A stretch of DNA of 64,000 bases from a virus. Below the pieces are notes generated by a model. It had not been told where the DNA came from, made no database searches, and worked only from the letters and a program-made list of their open reading frames with translations. The translations under genes and the position numbers were made by a program. Positions within the stretch are counted from its first letter, which is position 1. Every line of letters begins with the position of its first letter. Below, piece after piece: positions 17,859-28,614 of this stretch. The stretch lies in IMG/VR virus record IMGVR_UViG_3300035670_013168, positions 1 to 64,000 of that record. The stretch is one strand, 5' to 3'.

Positions 17859-20800
17859 CTACCTCTTTGTGGGATTGAGCGACTTTTCTAAGTCAATTCT
17901 ATCTGTTGAGAAAAGAGCGTTTCTGTCTGCAATGGTCTGGTCTACAGGATTACTGATTGTTGCGTCACCATAAGACAGCTCATCAACACTAGAGTTTAGA
18001 AGATTGTACTCTTCTGATCCAGGCGTCAATTGACTAATGTCGGTACCTAGTCTCACAATAGACTGTCTTCTCACAGCCTCATCAAGTATCTTTATAGGCA
18101 TTGTCGATCCCGCATACACTTGATTGCTTACAGCGTCATTAGACCTTGACATGTCCATGTAAATTGCTTTCACAGAATATCTAACTGGAACGATCTCATG
18201 CACAAATAACTCATCTGCTATTTCATACCTTTCGTCATCAGACGCATTAACAGAAATTGATCTTAGAGGAAATGTATTTTCCTCTCCCACAGTAATGTCA
18301 ACCTGATATGATAGCACATTTGATGTGTCACCTTCAGACTGCCAACTTATGATGTTTGCTGCGCGACCACCTACGTTTCTAGTGACTGACACATTTCTTG
18401 GAGCACCGCTCTGTCCTGGTATTGTGACAAGTGCACTATACATGATTCCAGTATATGAATTTTCGGCCTCATTTCTAAAGTTTAGCTCCTTTGATAGTGC
18501 CGTAGTGCCGACAACCACTCCGTTCTTAACTGCAAAATTCTCACCAAACTTTTTAGAAGAGACTCTTATGAAGTTAGGATCACCTGATTCGATGCTTTGC
18601 TGAGTGGCTGCCGGCAGCCTAGTAATGGCCTCTCTAAAAAATCTCTCAGCATTTACAATTAAGAGCTTAGCTGTGTAAAGATACTTGTTGCCTGGCTGAA
18701 GGTCGAGTGAAGTTTCACGTGGAAATCCAGATGTCGCCTTTAGCCTCGTTTTGGTGTTATCAACAAATTTTCCTGGTCTCTGTAGTGGCCATGTCACTAT
18801 CTCTTTTGTTCTAATGTTCTTTCTTGAGACTGAGTACAGCAGCAAATTCGATATGAGCGACCTATCTCTTCTAAGCTCCTCAATAAAGATGGGGCTCACA
18901 CCTGCCTCTGAGAGAATTCTATTTAGTTCATCAAGCCCTTCGTCGCTTATAGAGGCGGACAGGTCAAATGAGACAGATGAGTTTGATGTCCTTGTTGTAA
19001 CATCAATATTGCTTATCGATGAGACTATTGACTTTTTAGGAGGGATTCTATATTCTAAAAACTCCTCTGAATTTGAGACGGTCCTCTGTCTATCCTTCCA
19101 ATCAAATAGAACGTAATAGCGATATAGACCTCTATCGACAAGGTTATATGAAAAGTCCTGAAATACTGCGACAGTGCTCTCATCTGTCACTGCGAAAAAA
19201 TCCTGTCCCAGACCCTCATCGCTATCAATAGCACGTGTTCTCACCGTTAGATGATCCACAGCATTTCTCTTCAGCTGTGAAGTATTTATTAGCTGACGCT
19301 TTAGGAAGACTCGACTAACGCCCAGTGGTATATCACTCACCTCTATAGAGATGTCTTTGTCATCCTGTCTTACAACAATAGTGCAGTCTCCATAAGTCTT
19401 TTTGTTTGAAATTACCGCAGCCCTCTTTATCCCCTCCTGGATTGCTCTAGAGGTTGAAGAGCAAATAGTTCCGTTGACACCGCTGCACCTTGCCTCATAT
19501 ATCACAATATTGGGACGAACGTTTGAGCCAATATTTCTGTCAACTATTCTGATAGGCCCACTCTTGTTATTTGCTCTAACGTCTGCAATTCTTGACCATC
19601 TTGTCTGAGACATTGACTCAGGATTGACAACTGCTCTGTACACAGTTATATCTGTTGCTAAGGGATCATTTTGTCTAACAAGAATCTCAGTGCTGCCTAG
19701 AGCTTGTCTTGCTATCTTTATAGTTGGTGGCTCACTTGGTGTGAGAATTGTCTTGAGTTGACGCCTATAAGAAATATTGTAGATTCGTCTGTGACTCACT
19801 CTATTGTCTCTATCCATGAGGCACATCTCGATCCAGATCTGGGGTGTTGCTGTGGGCTTAAGCGCACCAAAGCTCAAATCAAAGTCTGCTCTATACTGAC
19901 GGAGGAATGATCTAAAGCTCACTCTTTGCACAGGAAACTTTACAAATGGGCTTCCTCCTGCGCTTAGAGAAGAGATTGAGGCAGACTTTTTATACAGACG
20001 CTCTAAGAACTGATTTCCACCAAACGTCGCTTGTTTTTGAGTCTCAAAATTCTGCCTTCCGCTAGGAGCAACACTCACATACTCACTCACGTTTAGCCTT
20101 CCTGCCTTGCTCACTTCAACTTGACCTCCTACTGATTCTTCTGTCATCGCTTGATATAAGACAGGATTTTTAGGAGAACCGGCGAGTGCAGTAGGTCCGG
20201 ACGCATAGTAAAAGTTTGCGTGAACAGTAGGATCATCAAATTTGTCAAGTAGGGACTTTTGAGACAAGTATTGAAAACTATCCTTCTCAAGTCTATTGAT
20301 GCTTGTTAGAAGCAGGCTGTCAACTTTACAACGCTGATTATTCACGCTGTTGTTTCCAACTCTATAGAGGCCTCTTACTTGCTCAGTCACGAGCACACTG
20401 TATTCCTGATCTAGTCCTAGGTCTTGAAGAACTTGTGAGACTGTCTTTGCCTTTAATCTGTCTCTTGCAGATGCGGCACCAGTAGCATAGACATCATTTA
20501 CCGCTCTAACACTCGCATCAGATATGCCTATGTCAACGCTGAACTCCTTTATTAGTCCATCAGACCTCTCTCCTATCTTAAGCTCGTCTTTGCTTGAGCT
20601 CGCCTTACCTAGGACGCTGCTGGGGATCTTTGTAATAGCATCACCGTATCCAGAGACTCCGCCTCGAATTTTTGAAGTGCCAGTCATTGACACTGCAAAT
20701 CTCTCATTAAAGTACTGACGTGTGCCTATCTTTGATGTTATTGTTGAGTTAGCTTTTAGAGTAGGATCTTTTCTGTATATCTTAAATCTGACTTTTCTAA

Positions 20801-21050
20801 TGTTTGACCTATTGGCTGCCTCCATGTCTACATAAAAGTTGGTCTCAAAGGAAAAATAACCATCCCCATCAAAAATGTCGTCAATTGATGAGACAGACCC
20901 GGGTCTATACTGAATGTCGCGCAGGCTCACGAAATTCTGTGTTGAGTCAGTATCTGAGTCAATAGGAAACTTGACTATCCTGTCAAATTCCAGGTCCTCT
21001 TTTGCGCTCTTTCCTGTGGTTATTACAGGATCAACAACTTTAAACTTCAT
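17859..21050 (-). CDS. Large virion protein with C-terminal FN3-like domain
   Basis: A 1063-residue protein. The N-terminus (KFKVVDPVITTGKSAKEDLEF) is followed by a region of repeated beta strands. Near the C-terminus there is an FN3-like unit: SGAPRNVSVTRN, IISWQSEGDTSNVLSYQVDI, and VRYSVKAIYMDMSRSND. Another beta repeat lies in the middle, with VYRAVVN, IYEARCSG and RYYVLFDWKD. The start codon overlaps the stop of the upstream gene (ATGA at 21047-21050). Together with the FN3-bearing gene at 12198 it may form part of an extended tail or baseplate periphery. No catalytic residues are apparent. Confidence 0.68.
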   Translation of the reverse strand: MKFKVVDPVITTGKSAKEDLEFDRIVKFPIDSDTDSTQNFVSLRDIQYRPGSVSSIDDIFDGDGYFSFETNFYVDMEAANRSNIRKVRFKIYRKDPTLKANSTITSKIGTRQYFNERFAVSMTGTSKIRGGVSGYGDAITKIPSSVLGKASSSKDELKIGERSDGLIKEFSVDIGISDASVRAVNDVYATGAASARDRLKAKTVSQVLQDLGLDQEYSVLVTEQVRGLYRVGNNSVNNQRCKVDSLLLTSINRLEKDSFQYLSQKSLLDKFDDPTVHANFYYASGPTALAGSPKNPVLYQAMTEESVGGQVEVSKAGRLNVSEYVSVAPSGRQNFETQKQATFGGNQFLERLYKKSASISSLSAGGSPFVKFPVQRVSFRSFLRQYRADFDLSFGALKPTATPQIWIEMCLMDRDNRVSHRRIYNISYRRQLKTILTPSEPPTIKIARQALGSTEILVRQNDPLATDITVYRAVVNPESMSQTRWSRIADVRANNKSGPIRIVDRNIGSNVRPNIVIYEARCSGVNGTICSSTSRAIQEGIKRAAVISNKKTYGDCTIVVRQDDKDISIEVSDIPLGVSRVFLKRQLINTSQLKRNAVDHLTVRTRAIDSDEGLGQDFFAVTDESTVAVFQDFSYNLVDRGLYRYYVLFDWKDRQRTVSNSEEFLEYRIPPKKSIVSSISNIDVTTRTSNSSVSFDLSASISDEGLDELNRILSEAGVSPIFIEELRRDRSLISNLLLYSVSRKNIRTKEIVTWPLQRPGKFVDNTKTRLKATSGFPRETSLDLQPGNKYLYTAKLLIVNAERFFREAITRLPAATQQSIESGDPNFIRVSSKKFGENFAVKNGVVVGTTALSKELNFRNEAENSYTGIMYSALVTIPGQSGAPRNVSVTRNVGGRAANIISWQSEGDTSNVLSYQVDITVGEENTFPLRSISVNASDDERYEIADELFVHEIVPVRYSVKAIYMDMSRSNDAVSNQVYAGSTMPIKILDEAVRRQSIVRLGTDISQLTPGSEEYNLLNSSVDELSYGDATISNPVDQTIADRNALFSTDRIDLEKSLNPTKR

Positions 21051-22027
21051 ACATCAAGCTCCAGTGTAAAGATGTTGAAATACTTTAGCGATCCATCCTT
21101 CGCTCGAGTCATCTTTCCTAGGAAGAAAACATGCACTCCGGCGGAGGTACCCTTCTCATTTGGAAAGACACCGTAGTCAATAATTGACAGCTTCTTCACG
21201 GTTCCATCAAATCCACTGAACTCAAATGGCTGTAGAATGACATTATTGTCCCTGCTTGTTGGATCAAATCTTACTTCCTTGACTTCCTTGCCTTTTAGCT
21301 CTTGTTTAAGAGAGTCGTAAGTGAGTATCTCAGGCTGATTTAGACGAGCATAGTTTCCTGTCTGCTTACCAGACAATGTGCCTGCTCCTTTTTTGTTTAT
21401 TGGAGGAAGAAACTTATAGTTGGGGAAATGTGCAAATCTCCTATCAAAGACTATTGCATCAAATGATGAAAGAGCAGGCGCTCTAAATTCGCCTATGTCT
21501 GTTGTGTAAAGCCAAGTGTTTATAGGGTTATCAACAGACGCTCTAAATGTTATGCTATCATTGGACAGCTCAAAACCTTGCTTATAGGAGAAGACATCCT
21601 CCTTCGATATGAGCTGATTGTCAGTAAAATTCTGTGTTATTCCTGTCAGAACATCGTCAGCGCTACTAACCACAGACGAGCCTGTAAATGTGAGATAAGA
21701 GCTAGCGCTCAGAGGCTGCTCAGACAAGAGTGCGACTTGCTCACCTGATAGTGTGTATGACCCTGATGACTCTGCAGTGTCAAAACTTGAGATAGATCCC
21801 AGGAATGACTCAACTACAATTCTATCCTGACACCTGCTTTGTGCCTCAAAGTGAATCCTTGATGAAGCATCAGTGGCAACACCATCAGCGTCCTCGCTGT
21901 AAAAATCTCCTAGATCAGAGAACGAAGCGTACGCTATTCTAAGATCTCCATCCCTCACCTGACGCCGTCCCTCGTCAGTTAGAATGAAGTCCATCACACG
22001 CGTTTTGGGATCAAGTATTCCTGCCAT
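21047..22027 (-). CDS. Virion protein, paralogue of the 230-residue protein at 11449
   Basis: A 326-residue protein whose N-terminus (GILDPKTRVMDFILTDEGRR, then YASFSDLGDFY) matches the N-terminal domain of the gene at 11449-12141. Its C-terminus (GVHVFFLGKMTRAKDG, ending FTLELDV) has the same layout as the shared C-terminal modules of the genes at 7604 and 10122, but is more divergent. GGAGAG lies just before the ATG at 22027. The stop overlaps the next start by four bases. It is a structural component by family and context. Confidence 0.7.
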   Translation of the reverse strand: MAGILDPKTRVMDFILTDEGRRQVRDGDLRIAYASFSDLGDFYSEDADGVATDASSRIHFEAQSRCQDRIVVESFLGSISSFDTAESSGSYTLSGEQVALLSEQPLSASSYLTFTGSSVVSSADDVLTGITQNFTDNQLISKEDVFSYKQGFELSNDSITFRASVDNPINTWLYTTDIGEFRAPALSSFDAIVFDRRFAHFPNYKFLPPINKKGAGTLSGKQTGNYARLNQPEILTYDSLKQELKGKEVKEVRFDPTSRDNNVILQPFEFSGFDGTVKKLSIIDYGVFPNEKGTSAGVHVFFLGKMTRAKDGSLKYFNIFTLELDV

Positions 22028-22077
22028 CGCTCTCCAGTAAGTATTACCCTAGCAAAGCTGTCACTACAACTGTGCTA

Positions 22078-25000
22078 CTATAGATTCTCAGGAAGCACGG
22101 TGTCGCGATCCCAGATCTGACCATAGTCAGCAAGTGCATCATCATATGGGTGCTCAGAGGTGGCGAACTTTGATATGTTGGAAGAGTTTGTGTCTTCTCC
22201 TGAAGCAAGATTCAGTGTTCCTGCAGGCGCACTTCTATTAATGAATATCACATCAACCGAAGCTTCAGATAATGATGCAGATCTTCGTCTTCGAGATGCA
22301 TCATAGCACTTAGTCAGCTGTCTTTGCTCTAACATGTCACGAAAGTGACCGAAGTGTCTTCCGCTAAATACTGATTTGGTGAACAAAGGGATTGGGTTGA
22401 TAAGTCCGTGTTTTGTTCCTCTATACACCATGCCTTCTAAACCTACAACAACTACTGCAAAGATATCACGTTGATACATTGGAAGCCTAAAGTATCCATC
22501 TCCAAAACAGCCCATGAATCTAGAGAGTTTTGGATTGTAAGATCCAAATATCGGACTGGAGATGTCCTTTGCAGATCCTGACACAAATCCTAATGGGCCA
22601 CCTAGGTATGGTTCTGTGTCAAAATCGTCATCTGTTGTCGGAATTCCCATAATGCCATATCCAGTCACTGATGGTGATACTACTAGCGCTCTGTCGGCCG
22701 ACAATTGATTGTCATATGTGTCTCTAAAGCCCAGATATGAAATTTTCTGTAAGCCATGACTTTCCTGGCTGGATGGAGTTAGGCTTGACTTGAATCTGTA
22801 AGTTTCTACAGGAGATCTAAGAATTAGCTTAGAATCAATTTTAGGAACTCTTGGAATATTTCTATAAATCGAGTCAAAGGGAAAGCTTCCTATGAACACT
22901 CTATTTGCAAATAACCCAGTATTGTAGTACGGATCGCTTGGTAGTCCATCAACTGATCCGCTTGGAGGCATAATAAATGCCCATGCAATATCTTTGTCTG
23001 CATTTGTTGAAAGTGCTCTGGCAGTCGATCCCTCATATTCGAATAGAAGCTTAATTGGATTAGGCTGCATTGAGTCATAATATTGTTCACTTAAATCATA
23101 GGCAGACAAATTTCTAGAAAATGAATACCTCTGCTTAAGATTACCATCACTGGCACGAGCACCTACTACACGAACGCCAAATGTTCCACTATTTAGAATG
23201 TTCTCATCAGTAACAATGAGCGCGCCGCGGCTGCCTTTTGTCACCATTGATCCTGTGACATACTCCTCTCGCATGCTTCCAGAGAACACCATCGTAGGCT
23301 CCGAGTCAAACTGATCTAGAACCCATGGGCCACTCGGAATGGTCTCGTGGAGAGCCTCTGACGTGAGACACTCTTGAAATATATTGTGGACAGGCTTATT
23401 GTCCTTGAGGTAAGAGCCGTAGAGAGTGATCTTTCCTTTTCCAGCGAGAATGTTGAAAGTAGTTTCAGGATTGCTGGAAGTAATGTCATTTGAAATAGGA
23501 GACTGCCAACCAAACACAAGTTTGTCTCCTGGTCTTATGAGATACGGGGAAGGCTCACTGTCCTTTCCAGGATGTGGAGCGTCTACTGAATACTTCCCTA
23601 ATAGACCGCCGAAAGGAATGTAATCATATTTGTAAGCTATTTCCGGTCCTAGGAACTCTGACCTATAAGCTCTTCCTGTTGGGATGTCTATGGAATTTCT
23701 TGTCGAAGAAAGCTTGGAGCTATACAGTCCTGTGTAGTTATCTGTTGGTGTATTTACTGCTTGGAAATTATAATACGAATTTGACTCACTGCTTGAAGGC
23801 GCACGAACAGGAGCTGCTAGAGTAAATGATCCACTAAATGTTCCACTTGGTGGAACCTCAATTGCAAGATCCATAAAGTCTGCAGGATGTGGAAATTCTG
23901 GCTCTATGTCTGCGTCTATTTCCTCATCATAAGATGGCCAGACTGTTCCCACTCTTGCAAAAGTGACTAAGTCACGCACAGTGTCGACGTATACTTGCGG
24001 ACCAGATCTTGAGAGCTGTAAGTTTCTAGGAATTCCGCCGTTGTTGTATGACTTTATGAGGTAATTACCACCTCTAGATGGAATAGAGTAAGCTGTAATT
24101 AGAATACCGTTGAGTCTTGAGTAAATGTAAGCTTTAGTGTAAGAGATCTCTTGTCCCGGATTAGGATTTGCCTTCCTCTGGTTGAGAATGAAGAAAGTTC
24201 CTCCAGATCCCTCGTAGTCATTGCTTGTAAGACGACTCTGCAAATTTGGCATCGATGCCGAGAACTCATAGACAATTTTCTCAACAAGAAATGGCCTATC
24301 AACAATGTTTTCAGCATCTAGCTGCTGTGATCCAGTTGCATGATATTTTGGGTGTAGAGGAAATCCAAAAGTGTCAGTTGGAGACGCCCATCCCGGTTCT
24401 GTGAAGACCTTTTTTTCACCAGTAAATGTAGATCTTAGCTGAGGATCTATTATGTCCAAATCTATAGTAGTAGAAAAGAATGGCGCTGGTAAACTACCGA
24501 CGCTATTTTGCTTTGAGTTCTTCCAGTTTGGTCCGAAGCCTATATAGCCTCTATCAAACACATCATCTAGAGTTGTTGCAGTACTTACTTGAAGACCTTT
24601 TCCAATCGGCTCCCATCGCCTACTGTCAAAGTTATAGTAGGCCATGGTGTAGTTAGGATCTCCGCCAGATAGATGAAGAGTTGTATCAACTGTCGGTGTG
24701 AGGTCGATAACAATCTTGTCCTTATTTCTCAGCGGCTCATCGAGAGGGCCTAAAGTCGATCCTCTAGTGAAGAACTCGTCATCCACCTCTGTCTGTGTGC
24801 CATAAAGTGATGAGCCTCCGGAGACGCCAAAAGCTGCCTGTGAATTTGTCTCATCGAACGGAGTGAACTCACAAACTGGATGCTGGTCTGACAGTACATT
24901 GACGAGGCCTCCCGCTCCGGCACCAGGTACCTCAAGTGTGCCGGCGTGAGGTGTGGCCATCATCTTCCTTACAATCGATCTTGCGGAAGAGAATGGATCG

Positions 25001-26232
25001 CCTGAATCATACGGCACACCAAACGGAAAATTTGCTGTACTTTCAGAGCCACCTACGAAATAGAAAGTCTCATACTTAGTCCTGGACTTTAGGCCTAGGC
25101 GGCGAGGCTGAGGAGTCGTGACGTATCCGTAGTTATCTGAGCCTTCTCCTAGGCCTGCATTTGACTTTGGAAGAGCGTATACGGGTGTGTTTCCGGAAGG
25201 TCCGGTTACCGCCTGCTGAACAACTACTGTGTTGGACTTCTTTCCTATCCTAGCAGTTATCTTTAGCAGAGTGTTTGTATTAATTGCGTCCACAAGACGC
25301 TGAGCGACTCTTCTGAGTGTCACATCCTTGTTGGATGAGAATGCATTATTTTCAGACAACGCTCCGGATCGCTTCTCCTGATCTGTAATGTTTTTAGGTC
25401 CGACACTGCCTAGCTGAACTACGTCTGATATATCGACTGGAAAAACTCGTGATGTTCCACATCCAGGTGTTACTGTGGTAGAAGTCATACCACAGAGAGA
25501 TATATCAGGATCAACAGGCAATACATTTGTGAGAATGAGTTGTCCGGCGCCAGCAATATTGTCTGTCGAATAGACACCGATTGAAATCCACTCGCCTTGT
25601 GAGAAAGTGATGCTCAGCTGTCCGGACTGTGGAGTGTTGATTGTTGGATTTCCTGACGCGAATGTATTGGGATAATTGCTTGGAAGTCCATTATCACCAT
25701 CATCCGTTCCATATGGCTCCTGCTGATCGACAGAATAAAATGGCCAATCAAAAGCTGTATTAGGCAACTGTTGATCACCTGGATCTGCTGAGGTCCATGT
25801 ATAGTTTAAGTTGAGCGTTCCTGCGGCAGGCGCCTGTATCTTTATGTACGTCATTCGACCAGGCAATGGATTAAACTGTCTATTGCTGTTCGCTAAATCA
25901 GGGCCATCGATAATGTACGCACAGGGCGTAGAGATTTGACTTGGAGGAATAGTAGCGCCCGGGCCTGTTATAGATCCGGCAATTCCTATTGATGAAGTGT
26001 CTGGTGATGTGACCTTCACCCAATTCTCAGACACAGTGTTGGATGTTTCAGGTGCCGAGATCTCCTGAATACCTGTGGGAATTGGTCGAGTCCGATAGAA
26101 AGTGAATCCTATCTCATTACATGTCTGTTGCTGCTGATCATCCTTGTAGAACACCAGCTTCGATAGGTGCTCAGGTGTGTCAATAAACTCGAGAGTGACC
26201 TCGGCATTTGTCTTAGGTGTGATGAACGTCAC
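22078..26232 (-). CDS. Giant virion surface protein
   Basis: At 1384 residues this is the longest gene in the window. The start is GTG at 26232, with AAGGAAGGAG about 6 bases upstream. It is a Pro/Ser/Thr/Gly/Tyr-rich beta protein throughout, with repeated aromatic and Asn-Asp turns and no helix-rich segment of note. The C-terminal 200 residues hold the segment KHGLINPIPLFTKSVF (and GHFRDMLEQRQ), which I associate with large adhesin-like proteins of marine myoviruses. The C-terminus is acidic (YGQIWDRDTVLPENL). It is probably exposed on the tail or baseplate. No enzymatic motif is seen. Confidence 0.68.
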   Translation of the reverse strand: MTFITPKTNAEVTLEFIDTPEHLSKLVFYKDDQQQQTCNEIGFTFYRTRPIPTGIQEISAPETSNTVSENWVKVTSPDTSSIGIAGSITGPGATIPPSQISTPCAYIIDGPDLANSNRQFNPLPGRMTYIKIQAPAAGTLNLNYTWTSADPGDQQLPNTAFDWPFYSVDQQEPYGTDDGDNGLPSNYPNTFASGNPTINTPQSGQLSITFSQGEWISIGVYSTDNIAGAGQLILTNVLPVDPDISLCGMTSTTVTPGCGTSRVFPVDISDVVQLGSVGPKNITDQEKRSGALSENNAFSSNKDVTLRRVAQRLVDAINTNTLLKITARIGKKSNTVVVQQAVTGPSGNTPVYALPKSNAGLGEGSDNYGYVTTPQPRRLGLKSRTKYETFYFVGGSESTANFPFGVPYDSGDPFSSARSIVRKMMATPHAGTLEVPGAGAGGLVNVLSDQHPVCEFTPFDETNSQAAFGVSGGSSLYGTQTEVDDEFFTRGSTLGPLDEPLRNKDKIVIDLTPTVDTTLHLSGGDPNYTMAYYNFDSRRWEPIGKGLQVSTATTLDDVFDRGYIGFGPNWKNSKQNSVGSLPAPFFSTTIDLDIIDPQLRSTFTGEKKVFTEPGWASPTDTFGFPLHPKYHATGSQQLDAENIVDRPFLVEKIVYEFSASMPNLQSRLTSNDYEGSGGTFFILNQRKANPNPGQEISYTKAYIYSRLNGILITAYSIPSRGGNYLIKSYNNGGIPRNLQLSRSGPQVYVDTVRDLVTFARVGTVWPSYDEEIDADIEPEFPHPADFMDLAIEVPPSGTFSGSFTLAAPVRAPSSSESNSYYNFQAVNTPTDNYTGLYSSKLSSTRNSIDIPTGRAYRSEFLGPEIAYKYDYIPFGGLLGKYSVDAPHPGKDSEPSPYLIRPGDKLVFGWQSPISNDITSSNPETTFNILAGKGKITLYGSYLKDNKPVHNIFQECLTSEALHETIPSGPWVLDQFDSEPTMVFSGSMREEYVTGSMVTKGSRGALIVTDENILNSGTFGVRVVGARASDGNLKQRYSFSRNLSAYDLSEQYYDSMQPNPIKLLFEYEGSTARALSTNADKDIAWAFIMPPSGSVDGLPSDPYYNTGLFANRVFIGSFPFDSIYRNIPRVPKIDSKLILRSPVETYRFKSSLTPSSQESHGLQKISYLGFRDTYDNQLSADRALVVSPSVTGYGIMGIPTTDDDFDTEPYLGGPLGFVSGSAKDISSPIFGSYNPKLSRFMGCFGDGYFRLPMYQRDIFAVVVVGLEGMVYRGTKHGLINPIPLFTKSVFSGRHFGHFRDMLEQRQLTKCYDASRRRRSASLSEASVDVIFINRSAPAGTLNLASGEDTNSSNISKFATSEHPYDDALADYGQIWDRDTVLPENL

Positions 26233-26233
26233 G

Positions 26234-27562
26234 TCAGTCTCCTTCCTTAAATGCCGTGCTAGTCATATTTGAGCCTGGTGAAAAATTGGAGGTGGGATAC
26301 TGTCCTGCAGTGTTGTCTCGATCTCTTATGACTGATCGTGGTGGGTTATTGAGGTACCCAGACTGTGGGTCGTAGGCTCCTCGATGAGCGCTGTAGATTG
26401 CTGCAATCTCATCTCCTGATAGCCCTCTGTTCCATATTGCAACATCGTCCATATTACCTAGAAAGAATGATCCTACTACAGCTGACTTACTTATAGGCGC
26501 TGGTGGAAACCCTGTGAATATTATTTGGACAACTGCTTGTTCGCTATAGTCGACATCTTCGACGCCTCCAATAGAATAGTCAATATCTGTCTCTATGATG
26601 TATTTGCTCTGAGCCGGCTGCACATCAAATTTAAATGACTTGAGGTATCTACCGTCACAATAAAATCTTACACTGGTATCCGGTGTTAGATAGGAACTGT
26701 TATCCTGATCAACAGCAACAGCGACATGGTGCCACTCATCGTCAATAGGTGCTTCTATGTACGACGTCCAAAGGCTAGGTGTTGTTCCGTATGTGTCCTT
26801 GTACCTAAAATAAAGGTGCTTGTGAAGACTCTCATGATAGTGACTATTCGTTCCACTATTGAAAAGACTTACCATGTATCCAAATGATATTAGTGCTTCT
26901 TCATTTGACGGAAGTCCACTTGTTCTTCTTGATCGAAATATAGGCCTGAAGTGTAATGTGGTAGACTCATCTCCTGAGCCTTCAAAATTCGCAGTCAAAT
27001 CATTTTTTCTTGTCTTGATCCAAGCAGCAGCTGTAAATCCTTTGAATGGCAGTAATAAGTTATCTTTAAAATCCGAATTTTGAACATTTACAAAAATGTG
27101 GTCATCGCCTGTTCCATTTTCAACTATTGTTGTCGGTGAGACATTGTCAACTTTTGGATCAGATATCCCAAGACTCTGTGTGTAGGTTCCGGCATTCTGT
27201 CCAAACTCCACAGACCTTATCTGTCTAGACTCATCTGATGTTAGTCGACTGCCAGTGACAGAATTTGTGTATAGGTAAGGAGTCTCAGTGGAGTAGTTCG
27301 GATACAATGAGGAGTTACCTGTTCCTGCAGTGCTCTGAAATCTGGGTGATATATTCACCTGTGTGTCTGAGTAATACTGCTCATCACTAGTTAGATTTGT
27401 CCTTCTATTGTCTGGGTCCTCAAATCGAAGAAACAGCAGAGGTTTTCCGCCATGAGCAGGATCAATTATCTCTGCGGGATCGACATGATAAGAAAAGCCT
27501 CCCGCAACAAATGATGATGTCAGACTTAGCTCTCTTTGCGATCCTTTAGTTGCTCTAGGCAT
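26234..27562 (-). CDS. LamG (concanavalin-like) virion protein
   Basis: A 442-residue protein with a clear LamG/pentraxin-type jelly roll at about residues 165-392. FTAAAWIKTRKND opens it, DDEWHHVAVAVDQDNSS (275-290) is the central signature, FYCDGRYLKSF follows, and FFLGNMDDVAIWNRGLSGDEIAAIY closes it. Such domains bind carbohydrate or protein ligands. The N-terminal 160 residues are specific to this gene. The start overlaps the previous stop by one base (TAATG), and the stop lies one base from the next GTG. A host-glycan-binding or decorating role is an inference. Confidence 0.8.
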   Translation of the reverse strand: MPRATKGSQRELSLTSSFVAGGFSYHVDPAEIIDPAHGGKPLLFLRFEDPDNRRTNLTSDEQYYSDTQVNISPRFQSTAGTGNSSLYPNYSTETPYLYTNSVTGSRLTSDESRQIRSVEFGQNAGTYTQSLGISDPKVDNVSPTTIVENGTGDDHIFVNVQNSDFKDNLLLPFKGFTAAAWIKTRKNDLTANFEGSGDESTTLHFRPIFRSRRTSGLPSNEEALISFGYMVSLFNSGTNSHYHESLHKHLYFRYKDTYGTTPSLWTSYIEAPIDDEWHHVAVAVDQDNSSYLTPDTSVRFYCDGRYLKSFKFDVQPAQSKYIIETDIDYSIGGVEDVDYSEQAVVQIIFTGFPPAPISKSAVVGSFFLGNMDDVAIWNRGLSGDEIAAIYSAHRGAYDPQSGYLNNPPRSVIRDRDNTAGQYPTSNFSPGSNMTSTAFKEGD

Positions 27563-28614
27563 TATCTAAGAAGTCCTCCAAACGCTAGCGAGTCAATTCC
27601 AACTACGTTATTATCATACACAAAACCGTGTCTAGGTGAAATATGATCACGCGATAACTGATCGTGTGTGGGATATCTATTGCTTCCTGAGAGAGAGATC
27701 ACGATGCTCTTCATCACAGAGTCATTCTGACTTCTCAAGAGTCCTGCTGTCAACTCACTGTCGTCTGATTCCTTGTAAGGAGATGTTCGTGACTCCTCAG
27801 GAAGAACATATCCTTCTGAATTAATGGGACCTATCTCAAGTGAGCCAGCAAGATCTTCAAGACCGAACTCATCACCTGCATCAAGAAATGGATCAGTGCT
27901 GTAAAGCGGTCCAATTCCAAAATTATCGATCTTAAATCTAGAGATGACTGTGGGCACCTCATCCACAGTCAAAAATGATCGCCTATAGACGTTGTCATTG
28001 ACGAGGTCTCCTCTTATGCCTTTGTACCTAAAAGGCACCTCAATAAAGCTTCTATCAGCTTCTTTTCTCACAGAGAACTGATCTATGACTCCATCAAGAG
28101 AGATCATCTCTGTGGAATTCATCATCTCTTCTGAGAGGTAATACGGTAGATTAAGCGGATCCTGCTCTATTATCCACAGTGGATCAATATTGGTGTTTTT
28201 GTCTAGATAACTTGTTCCGTCTTGAAAAGTGTCTGGCTGGCCAAAGTCATTGTCAAGAAGCTCATGTGAGGGTGCGACTGTTATGCCTGTCTTCTTTAGC
28301 GCAGCGTAATTTTCAGCGTACGGATCGAATAGAGCAAGGCTTATTTGCGCTCTCTCAACTCTCACAACACCAAGCGAATCAGTGTATGTCGATCCGCCTA
28401 GGTTGATCGGAGACTCTGTGTCGTCAAAGGATCCTACGGTGATGTTAACAGGACGACCATTCTTCAGCTTATAGAAGTCATTGATGGGTTTTAGCTTAGC
28501 TGATGCAGGGCTGTACATCGTGTTGATGTCATTTACATGCACACCCTGGTCAAACTGTGAGAGGTTTGATCCTGAAAATTCTTGAGGGAATACGACTGAA
28601 CGTCTTGTTGACAT
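27562..28614 (-). CDS. Virion structural protein, unidentified
   Basis: A 350-residue acidic protein beginning STRRSVVFPQEFSGSNLSQF. It contains a DPYAENYAALKKTG segment and ends HISPRHGFVYDNNVVGIDS then FGGLLR. No fold can be assigned by eye. Both junctions are TAATG-type one-base overlaps with LamG-containing neighbours, suggesting coupled translation and perhaps joint assembly with them. A role as a connector or small baseplate component is only inferred from position. Confidence 0.62.
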   Translation of the reverse strand: MSTRRSVVFPQEFSGSNLSQFDQGVHVNDINTMYSPASAKLKPINDFYKLKNGRPVNITVGSFDDTESPINLGGSTYTDSLGVVRVERAQISLALFDPYAENYAALKKTGITVAPSHELLDNDFGQPDTFQDGTSYLDKNTNIDPLWIIEQDPLNLPYYLSEEMMNSTEMISLDGVIDQFSVRKEADRSFIEVPFRYKGIRGDLVNDNVYRRSFLTVDEVPTVISRFKIDNFGIGPLYSTDPFLDAGDEFGLEDLAGSLEIGPINSEGYVLPEESRTSPYKESDDSELTAGLLRSQNDSVMKSIVISLSGSNRYPTHDQLSRDHISPRHGFVYDNNVVGIDSLAFGGLLR